From assembly GCF_006538325.1 (NCBI RefSeq), contig NZ_BJKK01000008.1:1-64000 (forward strand): a stretch of 64,000 bases of DNA, read 5' to 3'. Each line of letters starts with the position of its first letter. The stretch's first letter is position 1. The stretch is from Alteromonas sp. KUL42 (lineage in GTDB: Bacteria; Pseudomonadota; Gammaproteobacteria; Enterobacterales; Alteromonadaceae). The position numbers were made by a program, and so were the translations under genes. Positions 28,773-39,081 of this stretch are shown piece by piece. The notes beneath the pieces were generated by a model. That model had not been told where the DNA came from, did no database searches, and saw only the letters and a program-made list of their open reading frames with translations.

Positions 28773-29723
28773 TTATGCCGCAAGAGGGTCGACACTTTCA
28801 AGCAATTTTATGCTCAACATTTCGCCGGCTAACGAACTGCTTTGCATATTATTTTGTCGCTGATGCGCACTTGACGCTGTTAGTCGATGGGAGGTTATTG
28901 CCACAAAGACAGCTTGTACATCGTCTGGGGTAACGAAATCTCTACCAGCGATAAAAGCCCACGCTCTCGCACCTTGAAGTAGTGCACGGCTCGCCCGTGG
29001 AGACAAAGGGTTTGGATACTCACTGTTTTCCCTGCTTTCACTGACCAAGCGCAATATGTAATGGATAACTGCTTCGCCAGCATGTACCTTTGTGATTTGG
29101 CTTTGCATTTCTAGTAGCTGTGATTCGCTGATAATTTGCATGAGTGTCTCGCTGGTGTTTTTCTGTAATAGCATGGCTTTTTCAGCCTCCCACGCCGGAT
29201 ACCCCAACGATATCTTCATGAAGAAGCGGTCGAGTTGAGACTCAGGTAAAGGGTACGTACCTGACTGATTGCTCGGGTTTTGTGTGGCAATAACAAAAAA
29301 CGGAGAGGGCAGGGAATGAGTGACACCGTCAATACTTACTTGACGTTCCTCCATTGCTTCAAGTAAAGCGCTTTGCGTTTTTGGACTGGCGCGGTTTAAT
29401 TCATCGGCCAACACCACTTGGCTGAAGATAGGGCCATGTCGAAAACTAAACTGCTTTTCGTTGTCAGTCTCGTGGCTGTGAAAAATATTAACGCCTAACA
29501 TGTCCGAAGGTAGCAGGTCTGAGGTAAACTGAATGCGAGAATAATGCAGTCCAAAAACCTGCGAAAGTGCATGGGACAGGGTGGTTTTACCCATACCAGG
29601 CAAATCTTCAATTAGTAAATGTCCGTTGGCCAATAAGCAAGCGATTGCAAGCTGTAACTGGTGTTCTTTACCAATTATTCTTTCGCCAAGTGCTTGCTTA
29701 ATAGCAATAATGTCAGAGCGCAT
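28773..29723 (-). CDS. MoxR-family AAA+ ATPase
   Basis: The 316-residue protein has Walker A GMGKTT (near 45), Walker B VVLADELNRASPK, sensor ATQNPSNQSGTYPLPESQLDRF and the arginine-finger region. MoxR ATPases act as chaperones for partner proteins carrying vWA or DUF58 domains. It heads the moxR-DUF58-tgpA operon. Confidence 0.93.
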   Translation of the reverse strand: MRSDIIAIKQALGERIIGKEHQLQLAIACLLANGHLLIEDLPGMGKTTLSHALSQVFGLHYSRIQFTSDLLPSDMLGVNIFHSHETDNEKQFSFRHGPIFSQVVLADELNRASPKTQSALLEAMEERQVSIDGVTHSLPSPFFVIATQNPSNQSGTYPLPESQLDRFFMKISLGYPAWEAEKAMLLQKNTSETLMQIISESQLLEMQSQITKVHAGEAVIHYILRLVSESRENSEYPNPLSPRASRALLQGARAWAFIAGRDFVTPDDVQAVFVAITSHRLTASSAHQRQNNMQSSSLAGEMLSIKLLESVDPLAA

Positions 29724-29794
29724 AATAAAGTCACTTTCGTATTTGAGGTGTGTCGCTATTCATACATATAGCGCAAAATTTTAGTTTTGTTGTT

Positions 29795-30058
29795 AGAGCG
29801 TGTTGACCTTTACGGTACACTTTTTGTTCATTCCAAGCGAGTTTCATGCAACGAGCGAGTTACGTGGTTTGGTTATTCCAAATTAGCAACGAGAAAAGCA
29901 GCATGAGGCTCGCTTGGATGAACCTTTCAGACAGCAATTGTTTAGCATATATCCTGCGTCTGCGCACACTTATGTAGATGGCTACACGACGTGTGCACTT
30001 CCTTGTCTGAATGCAAACTCTTTGCTGCAAAAACGTACCGTAAAGGTCAACGCGCTCT
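29795..30058. repeat. 264-bp nested palindromic element with 24-bp terminal inverted repeats
   Basis: Outer ends 29795-29818 and 30035-30058 are inverted repeats with one mismatch in 24 bp (start AGAGCGTGTTGACC). Inside are a 22/23-bp imperfect hairpin (29827-29849 with 29901-29922) and a second hairpin closed by TTCAGACAG (29926-29934) and TTGTCTGAA (30003-30011). The second contains GCGCACAC/GTGTGCAC and TGTAG/CTACA arms. No coding frame is present. It lies between moxR and seqA. A shorter diverged relative is at 56922-57024. It may be a MITE-like element or a structured RNA gene. Confidence 0.8.
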
Positions 30059-30224
30059 AGTACATACTACCAAGACGCAGTGATGGCTTTCTTTTGTACT
30101 TCCATACAAAGGTATCAGCCCCAATTACCGATGGATTTTATCTAAACATGTAAACAACAAAGATTAAGTGCTGCGCAGTGCTGCTTGGTTGTCTATAATG
30201 GAGGCTCTTAAAAAGGAAGTAGTT

Positions 30225-30977
30225 ATGAAAAGCATTGAAATAGATGACGATTTATATGCCTTCATCGCCAGTCAGACTAAGCATATTGGTGAGAGTGCAT
30301 CACAAATTTTAAGACGCTTGCTGTTACCTGAAGACGGTGTTGCGTCGAATACTGAGTTGAGCGCTACATTGGCACTAAAAACTGAAGAAAAAAATGCCAC
30401 TGTAGAAACATCGGCGAGCGATAACGCTGAAGTTAACTCAGTTGACGAAATATCTGCTGCTAGTACGTCAGAAAAAACGGTTACCGCTGCAAAAAAAGGT
30501 AGAGCTACGGTTAAATCGCCAAGTAAAGTTGTTGCCAAGACAGTCGCAGCCCCTTCAAAAGCAGTAACGTCTAGTAGTAAAACTGCTGCATCAGTAAAAA
30601 GCGAACCTTTAGAATTGCACAGTAGGCAAGATATTCTCGATGTGGTTACACATAATGCGCTTAAAGCATTCACAAAACGTGTTGATCAATTCTTGTTTGT
30701 TTTGAGTGCAGCGCACAAACTCAATGCAGATAATTTTACCAATGTAGAAAACATCAAAGGTAAAAACCGTACTTATTTTGCTACTAGCAAAGCCGCGTTG
30801 CTAGAAAATGGCAGCAGTACCAACCCGAAAGCGATACCAGAAAGCCCGTTTTGGGTGGTTACTAATAATAATACGGCGAAAAAAACCAACATGCTGGAAC
30901 AGGTCTTGCGTCAATTAGGTTATCAGCCTGAGGTTGTTGAAGCCGTAGTTTCCCGTTTTTCTTCCGAAGGTAAATAA
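30225..30977 (+). CDS. seqA: Replication initiation negative modulator SeqA, long form
   Basis: The N-terminal oligomerisation domain MKSIEIDDDLYAFIASQTKH and the C-terminal hemimethylated-GATC-binding domain (about 140-250, with FWVVTNNNTAKK) are recognisable. SeqA sequesters newly replicated oriC. I start it at ATG 30225, preceded by AAGGAAG; upstream in-frame starts have no support. The 250 residues exceed E. coli SeqA (181) because of a Lys/Ala/Ser/Thr-rich linker of about 95 residues. seqA-pgm is a conserved pair. Confidence 0.92.
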   Translation: MKSIEIDDDLYAFIASQTKHIGESASQILRRLLLPEDGVASNTELSATLALKTEEKNATVETSASDNAEVNSVDEISAASTSEKTVTAAKKGRATVKSPSKVVAKTVAAPSKAVTSSSKTAASVKSEPLELHSRQDILDVVTHNALKAFTKRVDQFLFVLSAAHKLNADNFTNVENIKGKNRTYFATSKAALLENGSSTNPKAIPESPFWVVTNNNTAKKTNMLEQVLRQLGYQPEVVEAVVSRFSSEGK

Positions 30978-31005
30978 ATAACACGTTCACAATAAGGACT
31001 TTTTC

Positions 31006-32658
31006 ATGGCATTACATCCGCAAGCCGGCCAGCATGCAGCAAAAGAGCAATTGATAAACGTCGCTCAATTGGTTAGTCAGTATTACAGCTTTAAGCCAAA
31101 TAGCAGTAAGCCAGCAGAGGCTGTCGCATTTGGTACATCGGGCCATCGAGGTACCGCCTCTAATGTTACTTTTACTGACACGCATATTAGTGCAATTTGC
31201 CAAGCTTTAGTGGAGTATCGTCAACAAGAGGGGATCACTGGGCCACTTTATGTCGGTAAAGACACCCATGCTTTGTCTGAACCTGCCATGGTTACCGCCA
31301 TTGAAGTACTGTGCGCAAATGATGTTGATGTGGTAATTCAACGCAGTGACAACGAAAGTATGGGGTATACGCCCACGCCGGTTATTTCGCGTACTATTAT
31401 TCGCCACAACCGCTCTAATAGTGATGTAAAGGCGGACGGTATTGTTATAACGCCGTCACATAACCCGCCTTCTGACGGTGGGTTTAAATACAATCCGCCT
31501 CATGGTGGTCCGGCCGATAGCGACGTTACTAAGCAAATACAAGACAGAGCAAATGCTTTGATTGCCAATGGCAATAAAGATGTAAAGCGTATTGATATCC
31601 GCCAAGCAACGCAAAACGAACTTGTTCGCGAAGAAGACTTCATGGAACCTTATATTGATGACCTTGCCAAGGTGATTGATATGCAAGCCATTGCAAAAGC
31701 GAAACTAAAGCTGGGTACTGACCCACTTGGTGGCGCTGGTGTGGGTTATTGGTCTGTTATTGCTAAAAAATATGGCTTAGATATTACGGTAGTAAACGAT
31801 GCAGTAGACCCTCAATTTGGGTTCATGCGTCGTGACAAAGACGGCAAACTGCGTATGGATTGCTCATCTGCCTATGCCATGGCGGGCCTTATTGAATTAA
31901 AAGATAATTTCGACCTTGCATGGGGGAATGACCCAGACTTTGACCGTCATGGTATCGTTTGTAAAAGTGCAGGCTTGATGAACCCCAATCATTATCTTGC
32001 GGTAGCGATTAACTACTTATATACCCATCGTCCAGCATGGCCTTCAACGTTGAAAATAGGTAAAACCCTTGTTTCAAGTAGCATGATTGACCGAGTGGCA
32101 AAAAGTTTAGATAAGCCACTTGCTGAAATGCCAGTAGGCTTTAAATGGTTCGTAGAAGGACTATCTACAAGTACCATTGGTTTTGCTGGTGAAGAAAGTG
32201 CGGGTGGTATTTTCTTAGAGCGCGATGGCAGCACGTGGGCTACCGATAAGGACGGTTTTATACTATGCCTTTTAGCCGCTGAAATTCTAGCAGTTACCGG
32301 TAAAGACCCAGGTGAGCACTATCAAGCGTTAACGGAAAAGTTCGATGCACCTGTTTATAACCGTGTAGATGTGGCTGCTAGCTTAGAGCAAAAGCAAAAA
32401 TTGTCTGCAATGGATGCGTCTGTGGTTACCAGCGATACGCTTGCTGGAGAGGCAATTACCGCGGTGCAAACTCATGCTCCTGGTAACAACGCTGCCATTG
32501 GCGGTTTAAAAGTGTCTACTGAAAATGGCTGGTTTGCTGCACGCCCATCGGGCACCGAGCAAATTTATAAAATCTATGCAGAAAGCTTTAAAGGTGAAAG
32601 TCATTTACAAGAATTGATTTCTGAAGCTGAAGAGCTAGTAAGTAAAATCATCGCCTAA
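31006..32658 (+). CDS. pgm: Phosphoglucomutase (alpha-D-glucose phosphate-specific)
   Basis: The 550-residue protein interconverts glucose 1-phosphate and 6-phosphate. The phosphoserine motif [11 protein letters not shown], the metal-binding DPDFDRHG loop, and the sugar-binding GEESAGG and C-terminal [14 protein letters not shown] motifs are all present. Starts 28 bp after seqA and precedes glgP, fitting glycogen metabolism. Confidence 0.96.
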   Translation: MALHPQAGQHAAKEQLINVAQLVSQYYSFKPNSSKPAEAVAFGTSGHRGTASNVTFTDTHISAICQALVEYRQQEGITGPLYVGKDTHALSEPAMVTAIEVLCANDVDVVIQRSDNESMGYTPTPVISRTIIRHNRSNSDVKADGIVITPSHNPPSDGGFKYNPPHGGPADSDVTKQIQDRANALIANGNKDVKRIDIRQATQNELVREEDFMEPYIDDLAKVIDMQAIAKAKLKLGTDPLGGAGVGYWSVIAKKYGLDITVVNDAVDPQFGFMRRDKDGKLRMDCSSAYAMAGLIELKDNFDLAWGNDPDFDRHGIVCKSAGLMNPNHYLAVAINYLYTHRPAWPSTLKIGKTLVSSSMIDRVAKSLDKPLAEMPVGFKWFVEGLSTSTIGFAGEESAGGIFLERDGSTWATDKDGFILCLLAAEILAVTGKDPGEHYQALTEKFDAPVYNRVDVAASLEQKQKLSAMDASVVTSDTLAGEAITAVQTHAPGNNAAIGGLKVSTENGWFAARPSGTEQIYKIYAESFKGESHLQELISEAEELVSKIIA

Positions 32659-32705
32659 TGCCTAAAAAATAACCTTGTTTAAAATTTAATTGTAAATCTA
32701 ATGTT

Positions 32706-32745
32706 AAAAATCGCATGATTGCATACGAATTCATGCGATTTTTTG
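32706..32745 (+). terminator. Rho-independent terminator after pgm
   Basis: AAAAATCGCATGA (32706-32718) pairs with TCATGCGATTTTT (32731-32743) and T residues follow. It lies 48 bp after the pgm stop. Confidence 0.85.
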
Positions 32746-32875
32746 TAATTTTAACAAAAAATTTACAACATAATCGTTTAAGTGCTGCTATATTGCTGTC
32801 ATATTCTTAGTTTATTCTGTAATTAAATTACGTTTTCTGGTGCCCGAGCACCGCTTATTAAGAGTGAGACGCACA

Positions 32876-35353
32876 ATGAACGCTAAAGCGACCAAGACGC
32901 AACCCTCTCCAACGATAGATAAGACAGCTTTTAAAGCTGCCGTGATCAAACATCTTCATTGCACCTTAGGTACTGACGAAAATAAAGCAAACAACCACGC
33001 GTGGTGGAAAGCCACATGCGCAGCTATTCAAGAACAAGTTCTAGAAGGGCTTCGCAAAACCCAAAAGAGCCATTATTTAAATGATACTCGAGCAGTACAT
33101 TACTTCTCTGCTGAGTTCTTGATGGGCCGTTTGCTGTCGAATAACCTGCAAAACTTCGGTTTGTTTGATGTAGCCAGCAGCGCATTGAAAGAATTAGGCG
33201 TTGAAATTTCAGATATCCTAGAAGAAGAGCCTGACATGGCATTAGGTAATGGTGGCCTAGGTCGCCTTGCTGCGTGTTTCATCGACTCTTTAGCGACAAT
33301 GGAGCTTCCTGCCATTGGTTATGGTATTCACTATGAGCACGGTTTATTTCGTCAGGAAATTAAAAGTGGTGCTCAAATTGAGCGACCGGATAGCTGGCGT
33401 GATTATGGTAACCCTTGGGAAATTTGCCGCCCAGAATCAATTCAAGAAGTATCTTTATACGGTTATGTGGAAACCAAGTACGGTGAAAATGGACGTGTAC
33501 TCAAAGAATGGCATCCTGGCTCTATTGTAAAAGGGGTTCCATGGGACATCCCAGTAGTAGGTTATGAAGGTAAAACGGTAAACGTTTTGCGTTTATGGCA
33601 GTCTGAAGCGTCTGACTACTTTAATTGGGATGTGTTCAACGCTGGTGGTTATTTAGATGCCCAACGTGAAAACGTACAGGCGGAAACCATTTCTAAAGTG
33701 CTATATCCAAACGATGAAACTGAGGCGGGTAAAGAATTACGCCTTATTCAGCAATACTTTTTCTGTTCTTGTTCTTTGAAAGACATCATCCGTCGCTACA
33801 AACGTGCACATGGTGATGATTGGAGCCGTTTTGCAGATCAGGTTGTTATTCAGCTTAACGATACTCACCCTGCTATTGCAGTACCTGAATTAATGCGCAT
33901 TCTCGTCGATCGCGCCGAATTAGGTTGGGATGAGGCGTGGGCAATCAGTACAAAAGTGTTTGCATATACCAACCATACACTACTTCCTGAAGCCTTAGAA
34001 AAGTGGCCTGCGCGTATGATTGAAAAAATCTTGCCTCGTCATTTGGAAATTATTTACGAAATCAACCATCGTTTCATGGCAGAGGTCGATAAAAAGTGGC
34101 CGAATAACAATGCGATGAAAGCAAAGCTTTCTATCATTGAAGAAGGTAACGAGAAAATGGTTCGTATGGGCCACTTATCAGTTATTGGTTCATTTGCAGT
34201 CAACGGTGTGGCAGAAATGCACTCTCGTTTGGTGAAGTCTTCGCTTTTCCCTGAATTCGATGAGCTGTATCCAGGTAAATTGACCAACGTAACAAATGGT
34301 ATTACACCGCGTCGTTGGTTAAAAGCGTGTAATCCTGCGCTTTCTAAGCTTATTGATAAGAAAATTGGTGAAGATTGGCCAAGAGATCTCGACAAGCTTC
34401 AAGGCTTAGCGAAATTTGCTTCTAACAAAACATTCCAAAAGCAATTCATGAAAGTGAAGCTTGAGAATAAAGAGTTATTAGCTGAAGAAATTCGCAAATC
34501 TCTTGATTTAGAAGTGGATGTAAATGCCATTTTTGATGTGCAAATAAAACGTCTTCACGAGTACAAGCGTCAACACCTCGCGCTTTTGCACATAATGGCA
34601 TTGTATCGCCGTATTTTGGAAAATCCTGCTTATGACATGCACCCTCGCGTATTTGTATTTGGCGCTAAGGCTGCACCGGGATATAAATTGGCGAAAGATA
34701 TTATCTACGCAATTAACAAGGTTGCCGATAAAATCAACAACGACCCACGTGTAAACAACAAGATTAAAGTAGCATTCTTGCCTAACTACCGCGTGTCTTT
34801 AGCTGAGAAAATGATCCCAGCTGCCGATGTGTCAGAGCAGATTAGCACTGCGGGTAAAGAAGCATCTGGTACTGGTAACATGAAACTTGCACTCAATGGT
34901 GCGATTACCATTGGTACATTGGATGGTGCAAATGTTGAGATTGCTGAAGAAGTGGGCGATGACAACATCTTTATTTTCGGTCTTACTGTAGAAGAAGTAA
35001 ACGCGCTTAAAGCAAGTGGTTATAACCCATACGATTACTACTATAAAGATGCAGAAATAAAAGCGGTACTAGATTGGTTAGAAACCGACTACTTCACACC
35101 GGGCAAACCAGGTGCGTTGGTGTCGATTAAACAAAGCTTGTTGGATAACGGCGACCCATACATGGTATTGGCTGATTTCCGTGCATATTCTGACGCTCAA
35201 ATTGCTGTCGATGCTGCGTATAGAGACAAAGATCGCTGGGCTGAAATGGCAATTATTAACACTGCGAAAATGGGTAAGTTTACCTCTGATCGTTCTATTC
35301 GTGATTATGTTGAGCGAGTATGGAAGCTTCAACCTTGTAAGATTGAAAGCTAA
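32876..35353 (+). CDS. glgP: Glycogen/maltodextrin phosphorylase
   Basis: This PLP enzyme releases glucose 1-phosphate from alpha-glucans, the substrate of the Pgm encoded upstream. The PLP-lysine motif [14 protein letters not shown] and the N-terminal [17 protein letters not shown] are intact. I start at ATG 32876 (825 residues, close to the 815 of E. coli GlgP); a GTG 36 bases upstream gives a longer form with less support. No other glg genes are in the window. Confidence 0.94.
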   Translation: MNAKATKTQPSPTIDKTAFKAAVIKHLHCTLGTDENKANNHAWWKATCAAIQEQVLEGLRKTQKSHYLNDTRAVHYFSAEFLMGRLLSNNLQNFGLFDVASSALKELGVEISDILEEEPDMALGNGGLGRLAACFIDSLATMELPAIGYGIHYEHGLFRQEIKSGAQIERPDSWRDYGNPWEICRPESIQEVSLYGYVETKYGENGRVLKEWHPGSIVKGVPWDIPVVGYEGKTVNVLRLWQSEASDYFNWDVFNAGGYLDAQRENVQAETISKVLYPNDETEAGKELRLIQQYFFCSCSLKDIIRRYKRAHGDDWSRFADQVVIQLNDTHPAIAVPELMRILVDRAELGWDEAWAISTKVFAYTNHTLLPEALEKWPARMIEKILPRHLEIIYEINHRFMAEVDKKWPNNNAMKAKLSIIEEGNEKMVRMGHLSVIGSFAVNGVAEMHSRLVKSSLFPEFDELYPGKLTNVTNGITPRRWLKACNPALSKLIDKKIGEDWPRDLDKLQGLAKFASNKTFQKQFMKVKLENKELLAEEIRKSLDLEVDVNAIFDVQIKRLHEYKRQHLALLHIMALYRRILENPAYDMHPRVFVFGAKAAPGYKLAKDIIYAINKVADKINNDPRVNNKIKVAFLPNYRVSLAEKMIPAADVSEQISTAGKEASGTGNMKLALNGAITIGTLDGANVEIAEEVGDDNIFIFGLTVEEVNALKASGYNPYDYYYKDAEIKAVLDWLETDYFTPGKPGALVSIKQSLLDNGDPYMVLADFRAYSDAQIAVDAAYRDKDRWAEMAIINTAKMGKFTSDRSIRDYVERVWKLQPCKIES

Positions 35354-35370
35354 ACACGCAACATAATGGT

Positions 35371-35407
35371 AAAAGCCCGGTTGTGAAATCACGCCGGGCT
35401 TTTTGTT
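35371..35407 (+). terminator. Rho-independent terminator after glgP
   Basis: AAAAGCCCGG (35371-35380) pairs with CCGGGCTTTT (35394-35404), followed by GTTT. It starts 18 bp after the stop. Confidence 0.88.
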
Positions 35408-35638
35408 TAGTTATGAATATTAAATGATCTTATTTTATTAGGTTAATCTTATATTTTTGGTGCATTGTCGGTAAATGCCTTGATTTACACGATGCTCAGT
35501 GTATTCTTTGCAAAACATTATGACATAATTAAGTATGTAAGCTAATACGCTAGTTTTGTTGCGCACTTATCAGTAGCGTGGTTTTATAGTAGTAGTTGTT
35601 TTTAGTACCGACGGGCGTTTTCGCTCAAGGAAAACATC

Positions 35639-36952
35639 ATGAGCCAAGTTCACACATCACTGGCAACCATTCCCAATCGTTATGCGTTTATTGATAGCGT
35701 GTCCAAAGAAGCAGCGCTGAATCAGTCGCTTTCACTTATGCTTGTTGATGTAGTTAGATTTTCAGATGTCACCACAAGCCTGGGCATTCATATCGGTGAT
35801 CGTTTCTTATTAGAAATTGCCAACCGTATTCAGCTTCTATTCGGTAAAAATGTCTTACTAGGACGTATTAGTGGTGATGTTTTCGGCATTGTATTTCCAA
35901 ACGAGAGCAACGAGCACTTTTTGCGTAAGATGTTCGAGCGGTTGGTGGAGCATTTTAAAACGCCAATGCATTATGAGGACACAGCATTCATTGCAGATTT
36001 TAATGTGGGAGTTGTGTGTAGCAGTAATAGTAATCAGGAATTTGATTTAACCATGTTTGTGTCTAGTGCAGAGACTGCACTCAAACAAGCAAAAGAAAAT
36101 AAATATGAAAATTACTTTGCGCTTTCTACCATAAACAAAACAAATACCGGTCGTAGCCTTGCATTAAAAGCAGACCTTAAGCGAGCGTTGGCAAACAATG
36201 AACTTGAGCTTTATTATCAACCCAAAGTGGATTTGAATACCCTGAAGGTGGTAGGGGCCGAATGTCTATTACGTTGGCATCATCCCCTTGATGGTATGCT
36301 TTTTCCAGGCCCGCTAATTGAAGCTGCCGAATCCTATAATATGATGAATGAGCTTGGGTATTGGACGCTTGAGCAAGCATTTAGAACTCTCGCTGAGTTC
36401 GAAGCATTGCGTCTGCCATTGTCACTCTCTGTTAATATTTCTCCAACGCAACTTTACGACAATCACCTCGTTCCCACACTTAGAACCCTTAGTCAGTCTT
36501 ATTCCATTGCGTTGTCGCGTATTGAGCTGGAACTAACGGAAGATGTGGCGCTCTCCAACTCGTTAATGGTTAAAAAGCAGTTGGGCCAATTGCGGGATTT
36601 AGGAGTGTCAATTTCTGTTGACGATTTTGGTAAAGGGTATTCAAATCTTGCCTATATTCGAGACCTTAATTTAGATGCATTAAAAATTGATAAAGCATTT
36701 GTAATGGAACTAGAGGCTGATCCCATTAACCGTGCAATTATTGAAGCAACAAAGGTTATTGGTGATGCCAAAGGGTGTGTTGTTGTCGCCGAAGGCATTG
36801 AAACCATTGAACAACTGCATATTTTAAGAGAAGTTGGTGTTACACGTGGTCAAGGATATTTGTTTTCTCGCGCAGTACCATTATCAGACTTTATAGAACT
36901 ATCACAGCAAGAAATTATAGTGGGTAACTCTCCTTTACGAGTTAACGCTTGA
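35639..36952 (+). CDS. GGDEF/EAL domain protein, probable cyclic-di-GMP phosphodiesterase
   Basis: The 437-residue protein has an N-terminal GGDEF-like domain (about 25-160) whose signature is degenerate (SGDVF), so cyclase activity is unlikely. The C-terminal EAL domain (about 185-425) keeps most catalytic features: ECL in place of EAL, LELTED, VDDFGKGYSN and VVAEGIET. It probably hydrolyses cyclic-di-GMP. No membrane segment or sensor domain is seen. It stands alone. Confidence 0.88.
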   Translation: MSQVHTSLATIPNRYAFIDSVSKEAALNQSLSLMLVDVVRFSDVTTSLGIHIGDRFLLEIANRIQLLFGKNVLLGRISGDVFGIVFPNESNEHFLRKMFERLVEHFKTPMHYEDTAFIADFNVGVVCSSNSNQEFDLTMFVSSAETALKQAKENKYENYFALSTINKTNTGRSLALKADLKRALANNELELYYQPKVDLNTLKVVGAECLLRWHHPLDGMLFPGPLIEAAESYNMMNELGYWTLEQAFRTLAEFEALRLPLSLSVNISPTQLYDNHLVPTLRTLSQSYSIALSRIELELTEDVALSNSLMVKKQLGQLRDLGVSISVDDFGKGYSNLAYIRDLNLDALKIDKAFVMELEADPINRAIIEATKVIGDAKGCVVVAEGIETIEQLHILREVGVTRGQGYLFSRAVPLSDFIELSQQEIIVGNSPLRVNA

Positions 36953-37106
36953 TTGTGCTTTGCTGTGTCAATTACATGAAATACCAAGTAACCCTTGTGT
37001 GTTAAAGAAATTCTGACATTTCAAAAGATCTAATTTACCAAGAGCGGGTGATTTTGTTTATCGCTCTCGTTACACTATTGCCATTCTTCATTTTCTTGGT
37101 AATGAC

Positions 37107-38138
37107 ATGCAAGAACTCATCGATAACGGACAATTTCTAGAATTATCACGCCGTTCTCCCTCTTTTTTTGAAAGCCCATTAACATTCACACTAAATAATG
37201 GAACCGTGGTTGAAGTTAGTGCACCGGGTATCATACGTTTTTTTCCGCAATCCACTGTATCTGAGAAGAAGCAAATTGTGCTGTCATGTGGTGTGCATGG
37301 CAATGAAACAGCACCCATTGAGATTTGTGATGAACTTGTCCAGCGCATTTTGACAGGTGAATTGACCCTATCCCACAATGTACTGTTTCTTTTTGGAAAC
37401 TTACCTGCGATGGACATTGCGGAGCGGTTTGTGGAAGAAAATATGAACCGTTTGTTTAGCGGGGCGCATTCTGAAGGGCAGGGGCTTATAAATATTGAGC
37501 GAAAGCGCGCTAAACAATTAGAAGAAGCTGTTGCTGATTTTTTTGAACAAAATGACGGTATGCGATTTCATTATGATTTACACACCGCTATTCGCGCCTC
37601 TAAAAACGAAAAGTTTGCGGTATATCCTTATTTACATGAGCGCAAGCACAGCAAAGGGCAGTTGGCATTTTTAGCTGCTTGTGGCGTGAAAACTATATTG
37701 CTTTCAGAAAGTGCCACCACGACGTTCAGTTACTTTTCTTCTTACTACCACAATGCCCATGCCTTTACGGTTGAACTGGGTAAAGTACGTCCGTTTGGTG
37801 AAAATGATATGAGCCGATTTGAAGATGCTAAACAAGCAATTACTCAATTGATTTGTGAAGAAAAATTCGCACCAGAGGTTGACATAGCCACACTTGATAT
37901 CTATCGGGTAAATCAAGTGATTAATAAACATCATGAAGACTTTGCGCTTCATTTTGAAGACGATACACCTAACTTTATGGATTTTCCGAAAGGTGAAGTT
38001 CTGGCATCTGAGTCGGGTAAACAGTACGTAGCCGAGTACGATGGCGAAGCAATTGTGTTTCCTAACGCGAATGTTGCCATTGGTCAGCGTGCTCTTTTAA
38101 CCGTGGTCCCAACCAAATTGGAAGACCTTGATGTTTGA
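37107..38138 (+). CDS. astE: Succinylglutamate desuccinylase
   Basis: The 343-residue zinc enzyme releases glutamate from succinylglutamate at the end of the AST arginine pathway. Zinc ligands are visible as His64 and Glu67 in GVHGNETAP and His159 in YDLHTA, and the catalytic Glu is in the FTVELGKVRPFG segment. It is separate from the rest of the ast operon, as in many Alteromonadales. Its stop overlaps the start of the HIT gene (ATGTTTGA). Confidence 0.92.
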   Translation: MQELIDNGQFLELSRRSPSFFESPLTFTLNNGTVVEVSAPGIIRFFPQSTVSEKKQIVLSCGVHGNETAPIEICDELVQRILTGELTLSHNVLFLFGNLPAMDIAERFVEENMNRLFSGAHSEGQGLINIERKRAKQLEEAVADFFEQNDGMRFHYDLHTAIRASKNEKFAVYPYLHERKHSKGQLAFLAACGVKTILLSESATTTFSYFSSYYHNAHAFTVELGKVRPFGENDMSRFEDAKQAITQLICEEKFAPEVDIATLDIYRVNQVINKHHEDFALHFEDDTPNFMDFPKGEVLASESGKQYVAEYDGEAIVFPNANVAIGQRALLTVVPTKLEDLDV

Positions 38139-38544
38139 ATTAGATAGCCGTTTACACGATGATACATATTTTGTATGCGACCTTGCATTGTGTCGTGTAT
38201 TGTTAATGAACGATAGCCAATTTCCTTGGCTCATTTTGGTACCAAGGAAAAACGATCTAGCCGAAATAGTTGATTTAGCTGATGAAGAACAAATTGCGTT
38301 GCTAAGAGAGTCGGCACACGTTTCTCGTGTAATGCAGACACTTTTTGCTCCGCATAAATTGAATGTTGGCGCGCTTGGCAACGTGGTTCGACAGCTTCAT
38401 GTTCACCATATTGCCCGCTTTGAAGATGACATTGCATGGCCAAAACCAGTTTGGGGGAATCAGCCCACTAAAGCTTATGATGAACGCGATGCGATGCAAC
38501 GTTTAGCGTTGTTAAAAGAGGCGCTAAAAGACCACAGTATTTAA
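38131..38544 (+). CDS. HIT-family nucleotide hydrolase/transferase-like protein
   Basis: The 137-residue protein has a histidine-triad motif as QLHVHHIAR (His90, His92, His93) with the PWLILVPR strand before it. HIT proteins hydrolyse or transfer nucleotide monophosphates. I start at ATG 38131, overlapping the astE stop by 8 bp, so the two are coupled. Substrate unknown. Confidence 0.85.
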   Translation: MFELDSRLHDDTYFVCDLALCRVLLMNDSQFPWLILVPRKNDLAEIVDLADEEQIALLRESAHVSRVMQTLFAPHKLNVGALGNVVRQLHVHHIARFEDDIAWPKPVWGNQPTKAYDERDAMQRLALLKEALKDHSI

Positions 38545-38595
38545 GCGATTGTTTATATTGGTGTTACGCATTATTTCCATTAAAAGGAGTTATTT

Positions 38596-38922
38596 ATGAT
38601 TGTTTCTACTACCCCCACATTAGAAGGTCACAAAATAGAAGCCTATTACGGCATTGTTGTTGGTGAAGCAGTAATGGGCGCAAACGTATTTAAAGACCTG
38701 TTCGCGTCAATTCGAGATATTGTTGGTGGACGTTCAGGCTCTTATGAAGAAGAACTTACTACGGCCCGAAAGTTAGCATTTTCTGAACTTGAACACGAAG
38801 CCCGTGGCATGGGGGCAAATGCCGTAGTGGGTATAGATCTTGATTATCAAGTTATCGGTGACAAAGGCAGCATGCTAATGGTAAGTATTAGTGGCACAGC
38901 AGTAAAGGTTACACCACTTTAA
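38596..38922 (+). CDS. YbjQ family protein (heavy-metal-binding domain, UPF0145)
   Basis: The 108-residue protein has the family start [13 protein letters not shown], the [11 protein letters not shown] loop and [13 protein letters not shown]. YbjQ proteins form pentamers and are named for metal binding, though their role is uncertain. AAAAGGAGT gives a strong ribosome binding site. A hairpin follows at 38987. Confidence 0.9.
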   Translation: MIVSTTPTLEGHKIEAYYGIVVGEAVMGANVFKDLFASIRDIVGGRSGSYEEELTTARKLAFSELEHEARGMGANAVVGIDLDYQVIGDKGSMLMVSISGTAVKVTPL

Positions 38923-38986
38923 CGTTCATATCATGTGTCATATATCTTTAAATCAACCTTATACTCGTTTTTCTGCCGGGTATATC

Positions 38987-39010
38987 AAAGCGGGCTAAGC
39001 CCGCTTTCTT
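38987..39010 (+). terminator. Hairpin after ybjQ, probable terminator
   Basis: AAAGCGGG (38987-38994) and CCCGCTTT (38999-39006) pair, followed by CTTACTTTT. The U tract is interrupted, so termination may be partial. Confidence 0.65.
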
Positions 39011-39081
39011 ACTTTTAGCTCAAGTTAAAATAATCATCTATACTTCTTCAATACTTTTTAGAACAGTAAAAGAGATCAGCG

